Origin: Montanilutibacter psychrotolerans
GTDB lineage: Bacteria; Pseudomonadota; Gammaproteobacteria; Xanthomonadales; Xanthomonadaceae
Assembly: GCF_003719825.1 (NCBI RefSeq)
Contig: NZ_RIBS01000006.1
Coordinates: forward strand, 112,345 to 176,344
Direction: 5' to 3'
DNA: 64,000 nucleotides
Positions 18,096 through 26,880 of the stretch are shown in pieces. The notes beneath the pieces were generated by a model, which saw only the letters and a program-made list of their open reading frames with translations, was not told where the DNA came from and ran no database searches. Every line of letters starts with the position of its first letter. Within the stretch, counting starts at the first letter, position 1. The position numbers and the translations under genes are program-made.

Positions 18096-20603
18096 TCAGA
18101 AGCGGTGGTCGAACTTCACGTACCAGCTGCCGCCGTTCATGCCGAACGGCATGGTTTCCCAGCCGTACTTGAAGCCCAGCTGCGGGAACGGTGCACCGCC
18201 GACTTCATCCCACTTGTCGGGATAGGTATCGAAGATGTTGTTGCCGCCGACGGTGACACTGGTGCTCTCGTTGAATGCATAACGAATGCCCAGGTCGAAC
18301 AGCGTCTTGCCGCCCCAGGTCTGCTTGATGCCCGGCGTGAAGCCCTCGCCGGTGACCGAGCCGTAGTAGTTGCCCCGGCCGGTGATCTGCCACTTGCCCG
18401 CCTCGTACACCGCCTGCAGCACGTGGTGCGAGCGCGGCTGGCCGCGCTCGACCAGCGTGATCTGGGTGTCGTCGAACAGCTGCGTCGGCGACAGGATGGC
18501 CGACTGCGACCGGCGCTCCTTGACCTCGGTCTTGTTGAAGTGCACCAGCGCGGTGAGGTTGAGCTTGTTGCCGCTGGCGAAGGTGGTGTTGTGGTTGGCG
18601 ACGATGTCCAGGCCGGTGGTGCGCGTGTCGATCGCGTTGGTGAAGAACTGCGCCTGGCCGACGTTGAACGGCGCCAGCGCCGCGCGGATCGGGCAGTTGC
18701 TGTTGGTCGCGTTGCAGGCCAGGCCATCCGTGCCGACGGTCTCCGGGGCGATGTTGCCCGAGAAGATGATGCGATCGTCGATGTCGATGCGGAACAGGTC
18801 GGCGGTCAGCGAGAAGTTCTCGTTGGGCTTGATGACGAAGCCGACCGAGCCGCTCTTGGAGGTTTCTTCCTGCAGCGGACGGATGCCCAGTGCGCGTGTG
18901 ACGGCGCTGTCCTGGCGCGCGGTCAGGGTGTCGGTCAGCACGCCGGTGCCCGGGCTCAGGTTGGTCGACACCTGGCTGTAGAACTGCTGCTGCACGCCCG
19001 GCGCGCGGAAGCCGGTGGACGCCGTCGCGCGGATGGCGAACTTCTCGGTCGCGTCAAAGCGCGCCGACAGCTTGCCGATGGTGGTGTTGCCGAAGTCCGA
19101 GTAGTCCTCGAAGCGCACTGCGGCGCCGAGCAGGAGCTTCTGGGTCAGGTTGGTTTCCACGTCGAAGTACGTGGCCCAGCTCGTGCGGTTCTCGTCGACT
19201 TCGGTGCCCGGAGTGAAACCGGGGAAGCCCTGCATGCCCGGCGCGGCGACGCCGCCGTTCTGGCCGACGATGATGATCGACGGATCGTTGTTGCGGCCGT
19301 AGGTGTACGACACCGGGTCGCCGGCGATGATCTGGTACGCATCGCGGCGCCATTCCAGACCGGTCGCGAGGTACAGCGGGTTGCCGTTGAAGCCGTCGAC
19401 GCTGCCGCTGAAATCCAGGTTGAACGTGGTCTGCTCGAACTTCAGCGTGCCGGTGTCGGCCGAGGTCGGCGACGCACCGTGGATGCCGGCGGCCGGGTTG
19501 GCCGGATCGATCGGCTCGTACCACCAGCTGACGTTGACCGAGTTGCTCTCGAAGAAGCCGAACTTGCTGCGACCGTGGTTCAAGGACACGTCCCAGTCCC
19601 ACGTATCGTTGATTGCGCCCTTGAAGCCGACGGCCAGCGAGGCGTCGTCGACCGTCGTCTCGATGGTCGGCAGGAACCCGTTGGGATACAGCGCCGGCAC
19701 CGTGCGGTCGTCGCCAGCGCTGCGGAAGAAGCCCGAGGAGTTGCCCTCGCGACGCGACAGGCCGCCGAACCAGTACAGCTCGCCGTTGCCCAGCGGGATG
19801 CCGCCGTTGAGCCAGAGGTAGGCGTCGGTGGCGTCGGCATCGCCCAGGCGCTGGGTCACGCGCGGCGGATCGACGCGCAGGCTGTCGGGGCCGGCGCGAT
19901 TGGTCTCGCCGCGGTCGCGGTACTCGGCGGTGAGGTTGAGGTAGCCCTCGGCGCCCAGCTGGAAGCCGGTGTTGACCGAGCCGTGCAGCAGCTCGCCGTC
20001 GCCAGCGTAGGCCTCGCCCACCTCGAACGACACATCGGTGTGGTCGGTCTGCTTCTTGAGGATGATGTTGATCACGCCGGCGATCGCGTCCGAACCGTAC
20101 TGCGCGGCAGCACCGTCGCGCAGCACTTCGATGCGCTCGATCGACGAGACCGGGATCGCGTTGATGTCGGTGCCGGCCGAGCCGCGGCCGATGGTCTGCT
20201 GGACGTTGACCAGCGCCTGCTGGTGGCGGCGCTTGCCGTTGACCAGCACCAGCACCTGGTCGGGACCGAGCGAGCGCAGCGTGGCCGGGCGCAGGATGTC
20301 GGTGCCGTCGGAGACGAACGTGCGCGAGAAATTGAACGAGGGCTCCAGCATCTGGAGGATCTGGCCGACCTCGAGCGCGCCGGTGGCGTTGAGCTCTTCG
20401 CGGCCGATCACGTCGACCGGTGCGGCGGTGTCTTCGGCGGTGCGGCCGCGCACGCGCGAGCCGACGACTTCAATGCGTCCCAGCGTGGTGGGCTCGGCAC
20501 CGGCCTGGGTACCAGTTTGCTGCGCCTGGGCGGGAACGGAGACGGCGGCGACCAGCGCGGCGGACACCGCGAGCGCCAACCGGGTACGGACTGCTGCGGA
20601 CAT
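18096..20603 (-). CDS. TonB-dependent outer-membrane receptor (835 aa)
   Basis: Second large receptor in the window. Signal peptide ALAVSAALVAAVSVPAQA; TonB-box-like LGRIEVVGSRV; plug domain with LRSLGPDQVLVLVNGKRRH and [16 protein letters not shown] near residue 170. The barrel ends in WYVKFDHRF with a terminal Phe. It shares the plug style of the 8.2-11.1 kb receptor but diverges widely in the barrel, so the ligands probably differ. An AT-rich patch at 20671-20680, just upstream, is the best promoter candidate. No regulator or uptake gene adjoins it. Confidence 0.93.
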   Translation of the reverse strand: MSAAVRTRLALAVSAALVAAVSVPAQAQQTGTQAGAEPTTLGRIEVVGSRVRGRTAEDTAAPVDVIGREELNATGALEVGQILQMLEPSFNFSRTFVSDGTDILRPATLRSLGPDQVLVLVNGKRRHQQALVNVQQTIGRGSAGTDINAIPVSSIERIEVLRDGAAAQYGSDAIAGVINIILKKQTDHTDVSFEVGEAYAGDGELLHGSVNTGFQLGAEGYLNLTAEYRDRGETNRAGPDSLRVDPPRVTQRLGDADATDAYLWLNGGIPLGNGELYWFGGLSRREGNSSGFFRSAGDDRTVPALYPNGFLPTIETTVDDASLAVGFKGAINDTWDWDVSLNHGRSKFGFFESNSVNVSWWYEPIDPANPAAGIHGASPTSADTGTLKFEQTTFNLDFSGSVDGFNGNPLYLATGLEWRRDAYQIIAGDPVSYTYGRNNDPSIIIVGQNGGVAAPGMQGFPGFTPGTEVDENRTSWATYFDVETNLTQKLLLGAAVRFEDYSDFGNTTIGKLSARFDATEKFAIRATASTGFRAPGVQQQFYSQVSTNLSPGTGVLTDTLTARQDSAVTRALGIRPLQEETSKSGSVGFVIKPNENFSLTADLFRIDIDDRIIFSGNIAPETVGTDGLACNATNSNCPIRAALAPFNVGQAQFFTNAIDTRTTGLDIVANHNTTFASGNKLNLTALVHFNKTEVKERRSQSAILSPTQLFDDTQITLVERGQPRSHHVLQAVYEAGKWQITGRGNYYGSVTGEGFTPGIKQTWGGKTLFDLGIRYAFNESTSVTVGGNNIFDTYPDKWDEVGGAPFPQLGFKYGWETMPFGMNGGSWYVKFDHRF

Positions 20604-20738
20604 GTGCGGTTTCCTTGCGAAGAGGGTTTGGGCGGACTTCCCCTGTCAAAGTCCGACGCCGAGCTTCACAATTTATTAACCCTTGCGCAAGTCGGTCGAT
20701 CACATTGCCGAATCTGGCGAGAGCGCGGCGCGAGCCAT

Positions 20739-20757
20739 GACCGACGGGCGGTCGGTC
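20739..20757 (-). terminator. Hairpin after the vanZ-like gene
   Basis: A 7-bp stem (20739-20745 with 20751-20757), 5-base loop, directly downstream of the minus-strand stop at 20766. No strong T-run, so it is a weak terminator call. Confidence 0.4.
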
Positions 20758-20765
20758 GCCGCGTC

Positions 20766-21314
20766 TTAGCCCAGTCGCCCGTCGAGCCGCTGCAACCAGC
20801 GCGCAGCCGGGGTTGCGGCGAACAGCAGGCCAATCAGCACGCCCACCGTGTTGGCCACCATGTCGGCCGGATCGGCCATGCGCGTGGTGGTGAGCGCGGC
20901 CTGCGCGAATTCGATGCCGATCCCGTAGCCAACCAGGCCGGCGGCGGCCAGCGCGCGCGGCCGCAGGCGCACGAACAACATCGCGGCATACCCCGACAGC
21001 AGCGCATAACCCACCACGTGCTCGAGCTTGTCGACGCCGTGGAAGGGCGGGGACGGCAAGTGGGAAGCAGACATCAGCGAACCCACCGCGACCAACGCGA
21101 TCATCGCCACCCAGCCTCCCACCCACAGCCACGGACGCCGGAACCGATGCAGCGATGGCGCTTTCGCGTGCGGCGTCGAACGGGCCGTCGCGACGGCATT
21201 CAAGGCGGCATCACCGACCACGGCATCGCCTGCCGCACCGCCCACCGCAGCGGCGTCAGTAGCGCCGTCGGCAAGCAGCGGCGCACCTGCGCTGGCGTCG
21301 GACACCTCGGTCAC
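20766..21314 (-). CDS. VanZ-like membrane protein
   Basis: A 182-residue protein with about four membrane segments. The VanZ-type core runs from DKLEHVVGYALLSGYAAMLF to GIEFAQAALTTTRMADPADM. This Asp/Glu/His-containing arrangement is typical of the family linked to teicoplanin resistance in Gram-positives, with unknown function in Gram-negatives. The likely start is a GTG at 21312-21314 that overlaps the stop of the upstream methyltransferase gene (GTGA), indicating translational coupling. The first 50 residues are Ala-rich and low in complexity, so the start could lie further in. Confidence 0.7.
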   Translation of the reverse strand: MTEVSDASAGAPLLADGATDAAAVGGAAGDAVVGDAALNAVATARSTPHAKAPSLHRFRRPWLWVGGWVAMIALVAVGSLMSASHLPSPPFHGVDKLEHVVGYALLSGYAAMLFVRLRPRALAAAGLVGYGIGIEFAQAALTTTRMADPADMVANTVGVLIGLLFAATPAARWLQRLDGRLG

Positions 21315-22492
21315 AACCGGAAACTCAGGTCGCCGGCGAGGAAGGCGGTGCCGAAGGCCACGTCCTTCTCGAAGCCCATCACCTGGAAGCGCTCGCCCAT
21401 GCCGCTGGGCAGGGTCAACTTCTTGACCTCTTCCGTGCGGCGCAGGCGCTCGCCGTCGTCGGCGATGCGCTCGATGCGCTCGAGCACGCCGGCCATGCCG
21501 TTGCCGAGCAGGAAGCTGGCCTGCGAGCAATAGCCGGCGAAATCGAAACCAGCGGCAACCCCCGCCTCGGCCAGCGCGGTGAAATCCACCGACGCGGTGA
21601 TGTCCTGCAGCCCCGGCCAAAGCAGCGGCTGGGCATGCATGCGGTGGCGGTAGAACGCGCGCAGGGTGCCGTCGCTGCGATCGGGCAGGTAGTACTCGCC
21701 ACGCGGGTGGCCGTAGTCGACGAACAGCATCGCGCCACGCCGCATGCCACCGGACACGGCCTGGATCCAGTACGGCAGTTGCGGCAGCAACTCGGAGCGG
21801 TAGCCCTCGGCGAAACGGTGCCCGATGCGCTGCTCGACCTGGCGCACGGTGTTGCCCAGGAAGTCGTCCGCCGGGCGCAGCACCGTCACGAAACGGCCGT
21901 CCTGGACCGCGACGTGCTCCTCGTGCACCTCGTCGTTGGCGATCGCAAAGCGCGGCGTCGGCAGGGCGTCGATCACTTCGTTGGCGAACAGCACGCCGTC
22001 CCAATCGTGCGGCAGCGGTCCGTCGGGCCAGTCCAGCAACGCGAACAGCGGCGCGGACAGGCGCTCGCGCAGGCGTTCACGCTGGCGCTCGCGCAACTGG
22101 GCGCTGGGTTCGAGGATCAGGTAACGGTCCGGCAGCGCATCCAGTTCGAGCAGGCGCTTGAGCGCGACCTCGGCGAAGGCGCCGGTGCCGCCACCCAGTT
22201 CGAGGAACAACGCGGACGGGCCAATCTGCTGCAGCACCGGCGCGATGCCTTCTGCGACGCACGCGGCGAAGATCGGACCGATCTCGGGCGCGGTCACGAA
22301 GTCGCCCTCCTCGCCGAACTTGCTGGCCCCGGCGCTGTAGTAGCCCAGGCCCGGCGCGTACAGGGCGAGCTCCATGAAGCGCGAGAACGGAATGGCACCG
22401 GCGTCGCTGGCGGCGATCTCGGCGCGGATGGCCGCGGCGAGGCGTTCGCTGTGCGCGAGCGCGTCGGGATCGGGGGTCGGCAAAGTGTCCAC
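21311..22492 (-). CDS. SAM-dependent methyltransferase, MidA/NDUFAF7 family
   Basis: A 393-residue class I methyltransferase of the family whose mitochondrial member methylates an arginine of a complex I subunit. Visible features are MELALYAPGLGYYS, the SAM loop LELGGGTGAFAEV, and FANEVIDALP. A GTG at 22490-22492 is chosen as start because CGGAG lies about 6 bases upstream and the protein then begins just before the conserved region. Its last bases overlap the vanZ-like start. The window also carries an NDUFA9-like protein about 6 kb away; a shared complex I role is only a thought. Confidence 0.85.
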   Translation of the reverse strand: MDTLPTPDPDALAHSERLAAAIRAEIAASDAGAIPFSRFMELALYAPGLGYYSAGASKFGEEGDFVTAPEIGPIFAACVAEGIAPVLQQIGPSALFLELGGGTGAFAEVALKRLLELDALPDRYLILEPSAQLRERQRERLRERLSAPLFALLDWPDGPLPHDWDGVLFANEVIDALPTPRFAIANDEVHEEHVAVQDGRFVTVLRPADDFLGNTVRQVEQRIGHRFAEGYRSELLPQLPYWIQAVSGGMRRGAMLFVDYGHPRGEYYLPDRSDGTLRAFYRHRMHAQPLLWPGLQDITASVDFTALAEAGVAAGFDFAGYCSQASFLLGNGMAGVLERIERIADDGERLRRTEEVKKLTLPSGMGERFQVMGFEKDVAFGTAFLAGDLSFRL

Positions 22493-22726
22493 GAAAACTC
22501 CGGCTGTACTGGCGTGCAGGATACCCGTCGGGCCCGGAATGCCGGGAATCGGCCGCCACTGGCGAGATCCGCGGGACGCCGCGGGCCCGTCGTGAGGGCA
22601 TCGCGTGGCAGGGCCCACGGTGACCAGACGTCACGGTCGACGCCGGCCCGACGCGCGCACGGCTTCCCCCTTTTCGCGCTTCCGGCCCATCATCGGCACA
22701 CCGATCCGTCGCGATGGAGCCCCAAG

Positions 22727-23470
22727 ATGCCGCCAGCCACCCGCCCCGTCGCCCTTGTCACCGGCAGCGCACGCCGCATCGGCGCGGCCATCGCGCGCCG
22801 CCTGCATGCCGCCGGGTACGACCTCGCCCTGCATTTCCGCAACTCGCAGGCAGCGGCGGAAGCGCTCGCCGGCGAGCTCGAACGCGCGCGTCCGTCCAGC
22901 ACCCTGCTGCTGCAGGGCGACCTGGCCCAATTCGATCGGCTGCCCGAGCTGGTGGCACACAGCGTCGGCCATTTCGGCCGGCTCGATGCCTTGGTCAACA
23001 ACGCGTCCGACTTCCGTCCGACCGCGTTCGGCAGCACCACGCCGCAGGAGTGGGATGCGCTGTTCGCGAGCAATGCGCGCGCGCCGTTCTTCCTCGCCCA
23101 GGCCGCGGCGCCGCACCTGCGCGCCCGCGGCGGCGCGATCGTCAACCTCACCGACATCTACGCCGAGCGGCCCCTGCCGGGCCACGGCGTGTACTGCATG
23201 GCCAAGGCCGCACTGTTGATGATGACGCGCGCGCTGGCGCTGGAACTGGGCCCCGAGGTCCGCGTCAATGCGGTGTCGCCCGGCGCGATCCTGTGGCCCG
23301 AAAGCGGCGGCGACGCGGCCGCCCAGCGCCGAATGCTCGAACGCACGCCGCTGGGCCGCACCGGCACTCCCGAAGAGGTGGCCGACGCGGTTCGCTGGCT
23401 GTTGCAGGACGCCAGCTACAGCAGCGGCCAGGTGTTGCACCTGGACGGCGGCCGGATGCTCGCCGGCTAG
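22727..23470 (+). CDS. Pteridine reductase (SDR, FolM-like)
   Basis: NADPH-dependent reductase of dihydro- or biopterin, classical SDR fold, 247 residues. The cofactor loop is TGSARRIG at residues 13-20; the basic Arg-Arg replaces the usual glycine pattern, as in PTR1/FolM proteins that prefer NADPH. NNAS follows, and the active-site pair lies in YCMAK. The C-terminus ends in the normal VLHLDGGR. The ATG at 22727 is set by the conserved N-terminus. Within 4 kb lie folK and folB on the other strand, so pterin chemistry is clustered here, though not in one operon. Confidence 0.85.
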   Translation: MPPATRPVALVTGSARRIGAAIARRLHAAGYDLALHFRNSQAAAEALAGELERARPSSTLLLQGDLAQFDRLPELVAHSVGHFGRLDALVNNASDFRPTAFGSTTPQEWDALFASNARAPFFLAQAAAPHLRARGGAIVNLTDIYAERPLPGHGVYCMAKAALLMMTRALALELGPEVRVNAVSPGAILWPESGGDAAAQRRMLERTPLGRTGTPEEVADAVRWLLQDASYSSGQVLHLDGGRMLAG

Positions 23471-23478
23471 GTGTCTGC

Positions 23479-23505
23479 GGCGCCGGGAATGCACTCCCCG
23501 GCGCC
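23479..23505. terminator. Bidirectional hairpin between convergent genes
   Basis: A 9-bp GC stem (23479-23487 with 23497-23505) with a 9-base loop fills the 51-base gap between the pteridine reductase and the membrane protein gene that runs toward it. Confidence 0.6.
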
Positions 23506-23521
23506 TGCGCGTGCCGCGTGC

Positions 23522-24349
23522 TTACTTCGGCGCGAACGCCGATTCCAGATTCAACGCCTCGAAACCCACCGGCGTCTCGCCGTGGGTCGCGAACTGGTAC
23601 AGCGCTGCTGAGTACACGCCGCTGAGCGCGGCCTGCACCACGCCCAAGGCCATCAGCGCGAGGATCGCCAGCACCACCACCACGCCACCCAGCCAGATGG
23701 AAAGCTGGAACGCGACGAACGCCAGCAGCCCGCCAAGCAGGATCACGCCGAAGCTGGCCAAGCCGAACACCATGCCGATGCCGACGGTGCCGATCGCGTT
23801 TTCGCCCCAGGTGCGCTTGAGCAGGCTGGCGCTCTTCTTCAGCGCCACGACCGGGCCCACGTCGTGGGAGACCAGCACGGGCACCACCATGAAGGTGGCC
23901 AGCGTCCACGCCACGCCGGCGCCGCTGCCGATCAGGCGCACCAGCACGTTGTCCTGATCCTTGAGCCACTTCAGCGCGATGCCGACCGTGGCCGCGATCG
24001 CCGCGTAGCCCAGGATCGGCACGATGCGGTCCTTGGCGATGTTGAAACCGTCGCGCAGGCTGGGATCGCCGCCGTCGAGCCGGATCATCGCCGCGCCGAC
24101 CAAGGCGCTGTTGAAGAAGATGATCACCGTGTACTGGCAGAAGTAGAACAGGAAGCCCCAGACGACACCCGACGCGCCGAAGCCGTTCTCGAACACCCGC
24201 CAGCCGATCACCGGCACGGCGAAGCTCACCAGCACCAGCAGGGTGGCGATCGCGGAGATCATCGGGAACAGCATGAGTTCCTTGTCCGAACGCAAGACCG
24301 TCGCGCTGGCCTTCACCAGCCCCCAACTACGCGAAAACTTCTCGAACAT
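23522..24349 (-). CDS. Multi-pass membrane protein, DUF6159-like
   Basis: A 275-residue inner-membrane protein with about six hydrophobic segments. It starts with a conserved MFEKFSRSW-type cytosolic segment, and a loop reads LKKSASLLKRTWGEN. This matches the family annotated as DUF6159 (assignment from memory). The ATG at 24347-24349 fits that start. No enzymatic motif is visible. It follows the GH109-type gene on the same strand with a 141-base gap. Confidence 0.72.
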   Translation of the reverse strand: MFEKFSRSWGLVKASATVLRSDKELMLFPMISAIATLLVLVSFAVPVIGWRVFENGFGASGVVWGFLFYFCQYTVIIFFNSALVGAAMIRLDGGDPSLRDGFNIAKDRIVPILGYAAIAATVGIALKWLKDQDNVLVRLIGSGAGVAWTLATFMVVPVLVSHDVGPVVALKKSASLLKRTWGENAIGTVGIGMVFGLASFGVILLGGLLAFVAFQLSIWLGGVVVVLAILALMALGVVQAALSGVYSAALYQFATHGETPVGFEALNLESAFAPK

Positions 24350-24490
24350 CGTGGCGTCCCCATGGAAAGTCCCGCGGAGTCTCGGTCCGATCCGGCCGCG
24401 CCACAAGTCGGCGCGGCGCGTATCCGTGATCTGCGGCACGGCCGGCTAGGTCGTCGGCGGTCCGGATCGGGCCGTGCCCGGATGGGTGCG

Positions 24491-25840
24491 CTAGTACTGG
24501 CCGTCCAGCGCGAAGATCCGCTGGCGGTCCTTCCAGCGGCCCTGGCTGAAATCGGGAAACGCCACGGTCTGGTTGCCGGCGGCGATCGACTGCTCCGACA
24601 GCGGGGTGATGGCGCTCCAGGCAACCGCGTCGTAGATGTCGATCGGCATCGGTGCGCCGCGCTTGAGCGCTTCGATGAAGGCGTGCACCACGAAGAAGTC
24701 CATTCCGCCGTGGCCGGCGCCGGCGGCCTGTGCGCCATGACGCTGCCACAGCGGGTGGTCGTGGCGATCCAGCCACGGCTGCGCCGGCTCCCATTGGTGC
24801 GGCTGCGGGCTCTTGCCTTCGATGTACAGCGATTTGTTGACGTCCATCCACAACCCTTCGGTGCCCTGCACGCGGAAGCCCAGCGAGTAGGGCCGCGGCA
24901 ACGAGGTGTCGTGGGTCAGCACGATCGTCTGGCCGTTCTCGCAGGCGATCTGGGTGGTGACGACATCGCCCAGCGCGAACCGGACCTGCGCATTGGGATG
25001 GCCGGCACCCGCGTTGTCGACCACGTAGTCGTGCAGGCCGCGCGCGTTGCTGGCATAGCTGGTCAGCCGCGTGAAACGGTTGCCGCGATGGATGTCCAGC
25101 CACATCGCGCAGGGCCCGATGCCGTGGCTGGGATACAGCTCGCCGTTGCGGCGCACGGAGTGCGCGGTGCGCCAGCGCGCCTCCGACCAGCCCTGCTCGC
25201 CGAACTCGACGCCGCCACCGGTGGCCTTGCCCGGCTCGCCGGAATTGAACTTGACCGCGCGCAGATCGTGCTCGTAACCGCCCTGGACATGCACCAGCTC
25301 ACCGAACAGGCCCTGCCGGACCATGCCCAGCACCGCGAGCACGTCGCGGCGATAGCACACGTTCTCCAGCAGCATGTACGGCGTGCCGGTCTGCTCCTGG
25401 GTACGCAGCACCTGCCAGTGGTCGTCCAGCGTGATGCCCGCGACGACCTCGCACCCGACCGCGACCTTGGCCTGCATCGCCGCGATCGCCATCGGCGCAT
25501 GCAATTCCCAGGGCGTGGCGATGATCACCGCGTCGATCCCGCCCTTTGCCAGCATGCCGCGCCAGGCGTCGTCGCTGCCGGTGTGGACCTGCGGGCGAGG
25601 TTTGCCGGCCGCATCGACCTGCGCCAGCGCGCGCTCGAGCATGAAAGCCTCGATGTCGCAGATCGCCGCCAGCTCGACGTCGTCGCGTCGCAGCAATTCG
25701 CGCAACAGCACCTGGCCGCGCATGCCGGTGCCGATCACGGCCACCCGCAGTCGCGTTTTCGCGCCGCGGCCAAGCCCGGGCAACGGCAGTGAAAGGGCGG
25801 CGCCGGCGGCAGCGGCACTGAGGAAGTCACGGCGTTTCAT
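24491..25840 (-). CDS. Gfo/Idh/MocA oxidoreductase, GH109 alpha-N-acetylgalactosaminidase type
   Basis: Predicted secreted NAD-dependent glycosidase, 449 residues. A twin-arginine-like signal (MKRRDFLSAAAAGAALSLP) is followed by the dinucleotide loop AVIGTGMRGQ. The GH109 core has YEHDLRAVKFNSG, WRTAHSVRRNGELYPSHG and GHGGMDFFV. This combination separates GH109 from ordinary sugar dehydrogenases. The ATG at 25838-25840 begins the twin-Arg signal. In this family NAD is held permanently and hydrolysis runs through redox-assisted elimination; the actual sugar cleaved is not readable. It stands alone with no sugar-uptake genes beside it. Confidence 0.85.
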   Translation of the reverse strand: MKRRDFLSAAAAGAALSLPLPGLGRGAKTRLRVAVIGTGMRGQVLLRELLRRDDVELAAICDIEAFMLERALAQVDAAGKPRPQVHTGSDDAWRGMLAKGGIDAVIIATPWELHAPMAIAAMQAKVAVGCEVVAGITLDDHWQVLRTQEQTGTPYMLLENVCYRRDVLAVLGMVRQGLFGELVHVQGGYEHDLRAVKFNSGEPGKATGGGVEFGEQGWSEARWRTAHSVRRNGELYPSHGIGPCAMWLDIHRGNRFTRLTSYASNARGLHDYVVDNAGAGHPNAQVRFALGDVVTTQIACENGQTIVLTHDTSLPRPYSLGFRVQGTEGLWMDVNKSLYIEGKSPQPHQWEPAQPWLDRHDHPLWQRHGAQAAGAGHGGMDFFVVHAFIEALKRGAPMPIDIYDAVAWSAITPLSEQSIAAGNQTVAFPDFSQGRWKDRQRIFALDGQY

Positions 25841-25906
25841 TGGCGGGCTCCGGGTTTCGGGCCCCCGATCATGCCGCGTCGCGCGCGGCAACCGAAGCCA
25901 ATACCG

Positions 25907-26389
25907 TCAGAGTTCGACCAAGGTCGCAGGCTGTCCGAACTCCGGATGCGCCGCCCACAGCACCGCCAGCGTGCGGCCATCGCCGGGCACCGGCGTGTCC
26001 GGGGCGATGTCGGCCAACGGCCTGAGCACGAACGCGTGCTTGAGCTCCGGTCGCGGGATCCGCAGGTTGCCGCTGCCGGAAAGAATGCAGTCGTCGAACA
26101 GCACGATGTCGATGTCGAGGCTGCGATCGCCGTAGCGCGGGCCACTGCGGTCGCGCCCATGCGCGTCCTCCAGCGCGTGCAGCCAGTCGTTCAATGCCTG
26201 GGGTGGCAAGTCGGTGTCGATCACCGCCGCGGCATTGAGGAAATCGTTGCCGTCGAAGCCGACGGCACGGGTGCGGTAGACCGGGGACAACCGCAGCGGT
26301 CCGAAACGGTCGCGCAACGCGGCAATCGCGCTGCGCAGGTTCGCTTCGGCGTCGAGATTGCTGCCCAGGCTCAGATACGCGCGGCTCAT
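25907..26389 (-). CDS. folK: 2-amino-4-hydroxy-6-hydroxymethyldihydropteridine pyrophosphokinase
   Basis: Transfers pyrophosphate from ATP to the pterin alcohol in folate synthesis. The 160-residue length is normal. YLSLGSN at the start, FLNAAAVIDT, and the HPPK signature in RYGDRSLDIDIVLF are present, with RIPRPELKHAFVLRPL at the end. I take the ATG at 26387-26389; a GTG at 26408-26410 would overlap the end of folB and add seven residues. It is adjacent to and downstream of folB, so the two form a folate pair. Confidence 0.94.
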   Translation of the reverse strand: MSRAYLSLGSNLDAEANLRSAIAALRDRFGPLRLSPVYRTRAVGFDGNDFLNAAAVIDTDLPPQALNDWLHALEDAHGRDRSGPRYGDRSLDIDIVLFDDCILSGSGNLRIPRPELKHAFVLRPLADIAPDTPVPGDGRTLAVLWAAHPEFGQPATLVEL

Positions 26390-26402
26390 CGCGGCAACCG
26401 GC

Positions 26403-26756
26403 TCAGACACGCGAGCGCTCGATCATCACGCCCACCGCGCGCGCGCCGCGCACCGCGCCGGGCTTGCTGAGCTTGAGTTTCACGTGCTGCACGCCGAACT
26501 CGTCGATGATGACCGCCGCGACGCGCTCGGCCAGCGTCTCGACCAGGCCGAACCCCGATTGCGACACGACCTCGATGACGCGCTTGCTGACCGCCTTGTA
26601 GTTCAGCGTGTCCTCGATCGCATCGGTTGCGGCCGGAATGCGATTGTCGAATGCCATCTCGATGTCGAACACCAGGGTCTGGCGGATACGCCGCTCCCAG
26701 TCGTAGATGCCGATCAGGGCATCGATCTGGAGCGCTTCGATGAAGACTTTGTCCAT
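26403..26756 (-). CDS. folB: Dihydroneopterin aldolase
   Basis: Converts dihydroneopterin to hydroxymethyl-dihydropterin, the step directly before FolK. The 117-residue protein starts MDKVFIEALQIDALIGIYDWE, which holds the conserved GxYxWE segment. DTLNYKAVSKRV and VETLAERVA follow, with the catalytic Lys in KLKLSKP. The upstream open frame is rejected: the ATG at 26754-26756 gives the standard N-terminus. It is followed by folK. Confidence 0.94.
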   Translation of the reverse strand: MDKVFIEALQIDALIGIYDWERRIRQTLVFDIEMAFDNRIPAATDAIEDTLNYKAVSKRVIEVVSQSGFGLVETLAERVAAVIIDEFGVQHVKLKLSKPGAVRGARAVGVMIERSRV

Positions 26757-26813
26757 GGGCGGCCAGTCGGTGGGGGGTTGGGCGGCGGACGAGTGTTCCG
26801 GAGTGGGAGGTGG

Positions 26814-26845
26814 GTGACAAGCGCGCGGTGCCGCGCGCTTGTCAC
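26814..26845 (-). terminator. Strong hairpin between tsaD and folB
   Basis: Fifteen perfectly paired bases on each side (26814-26828 with 26831-26845) around a 2-base centre, so the apical pairs must open. It lies 36 bases past the tsaD stop and 58 bases before the folB start. Without a T-run it is a probable rather than certain terminator. Confidence 0.55.
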
Positions 26846-26880
26846 GCGCGCGCCTCACGCAGGCTTCCGAGGCGCACGCC

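Noticed and set aside
18105..21533. A very long open frame on the plus strand opposite the second TonB receptor and the vanZ-like gene
   Set aside because: It is the mirror of GC-rich coding DNA: composition is Arg/Ala/Val/Glu-rich with no domain, and the minus-strand frames are clear receptors and membrane proteins.
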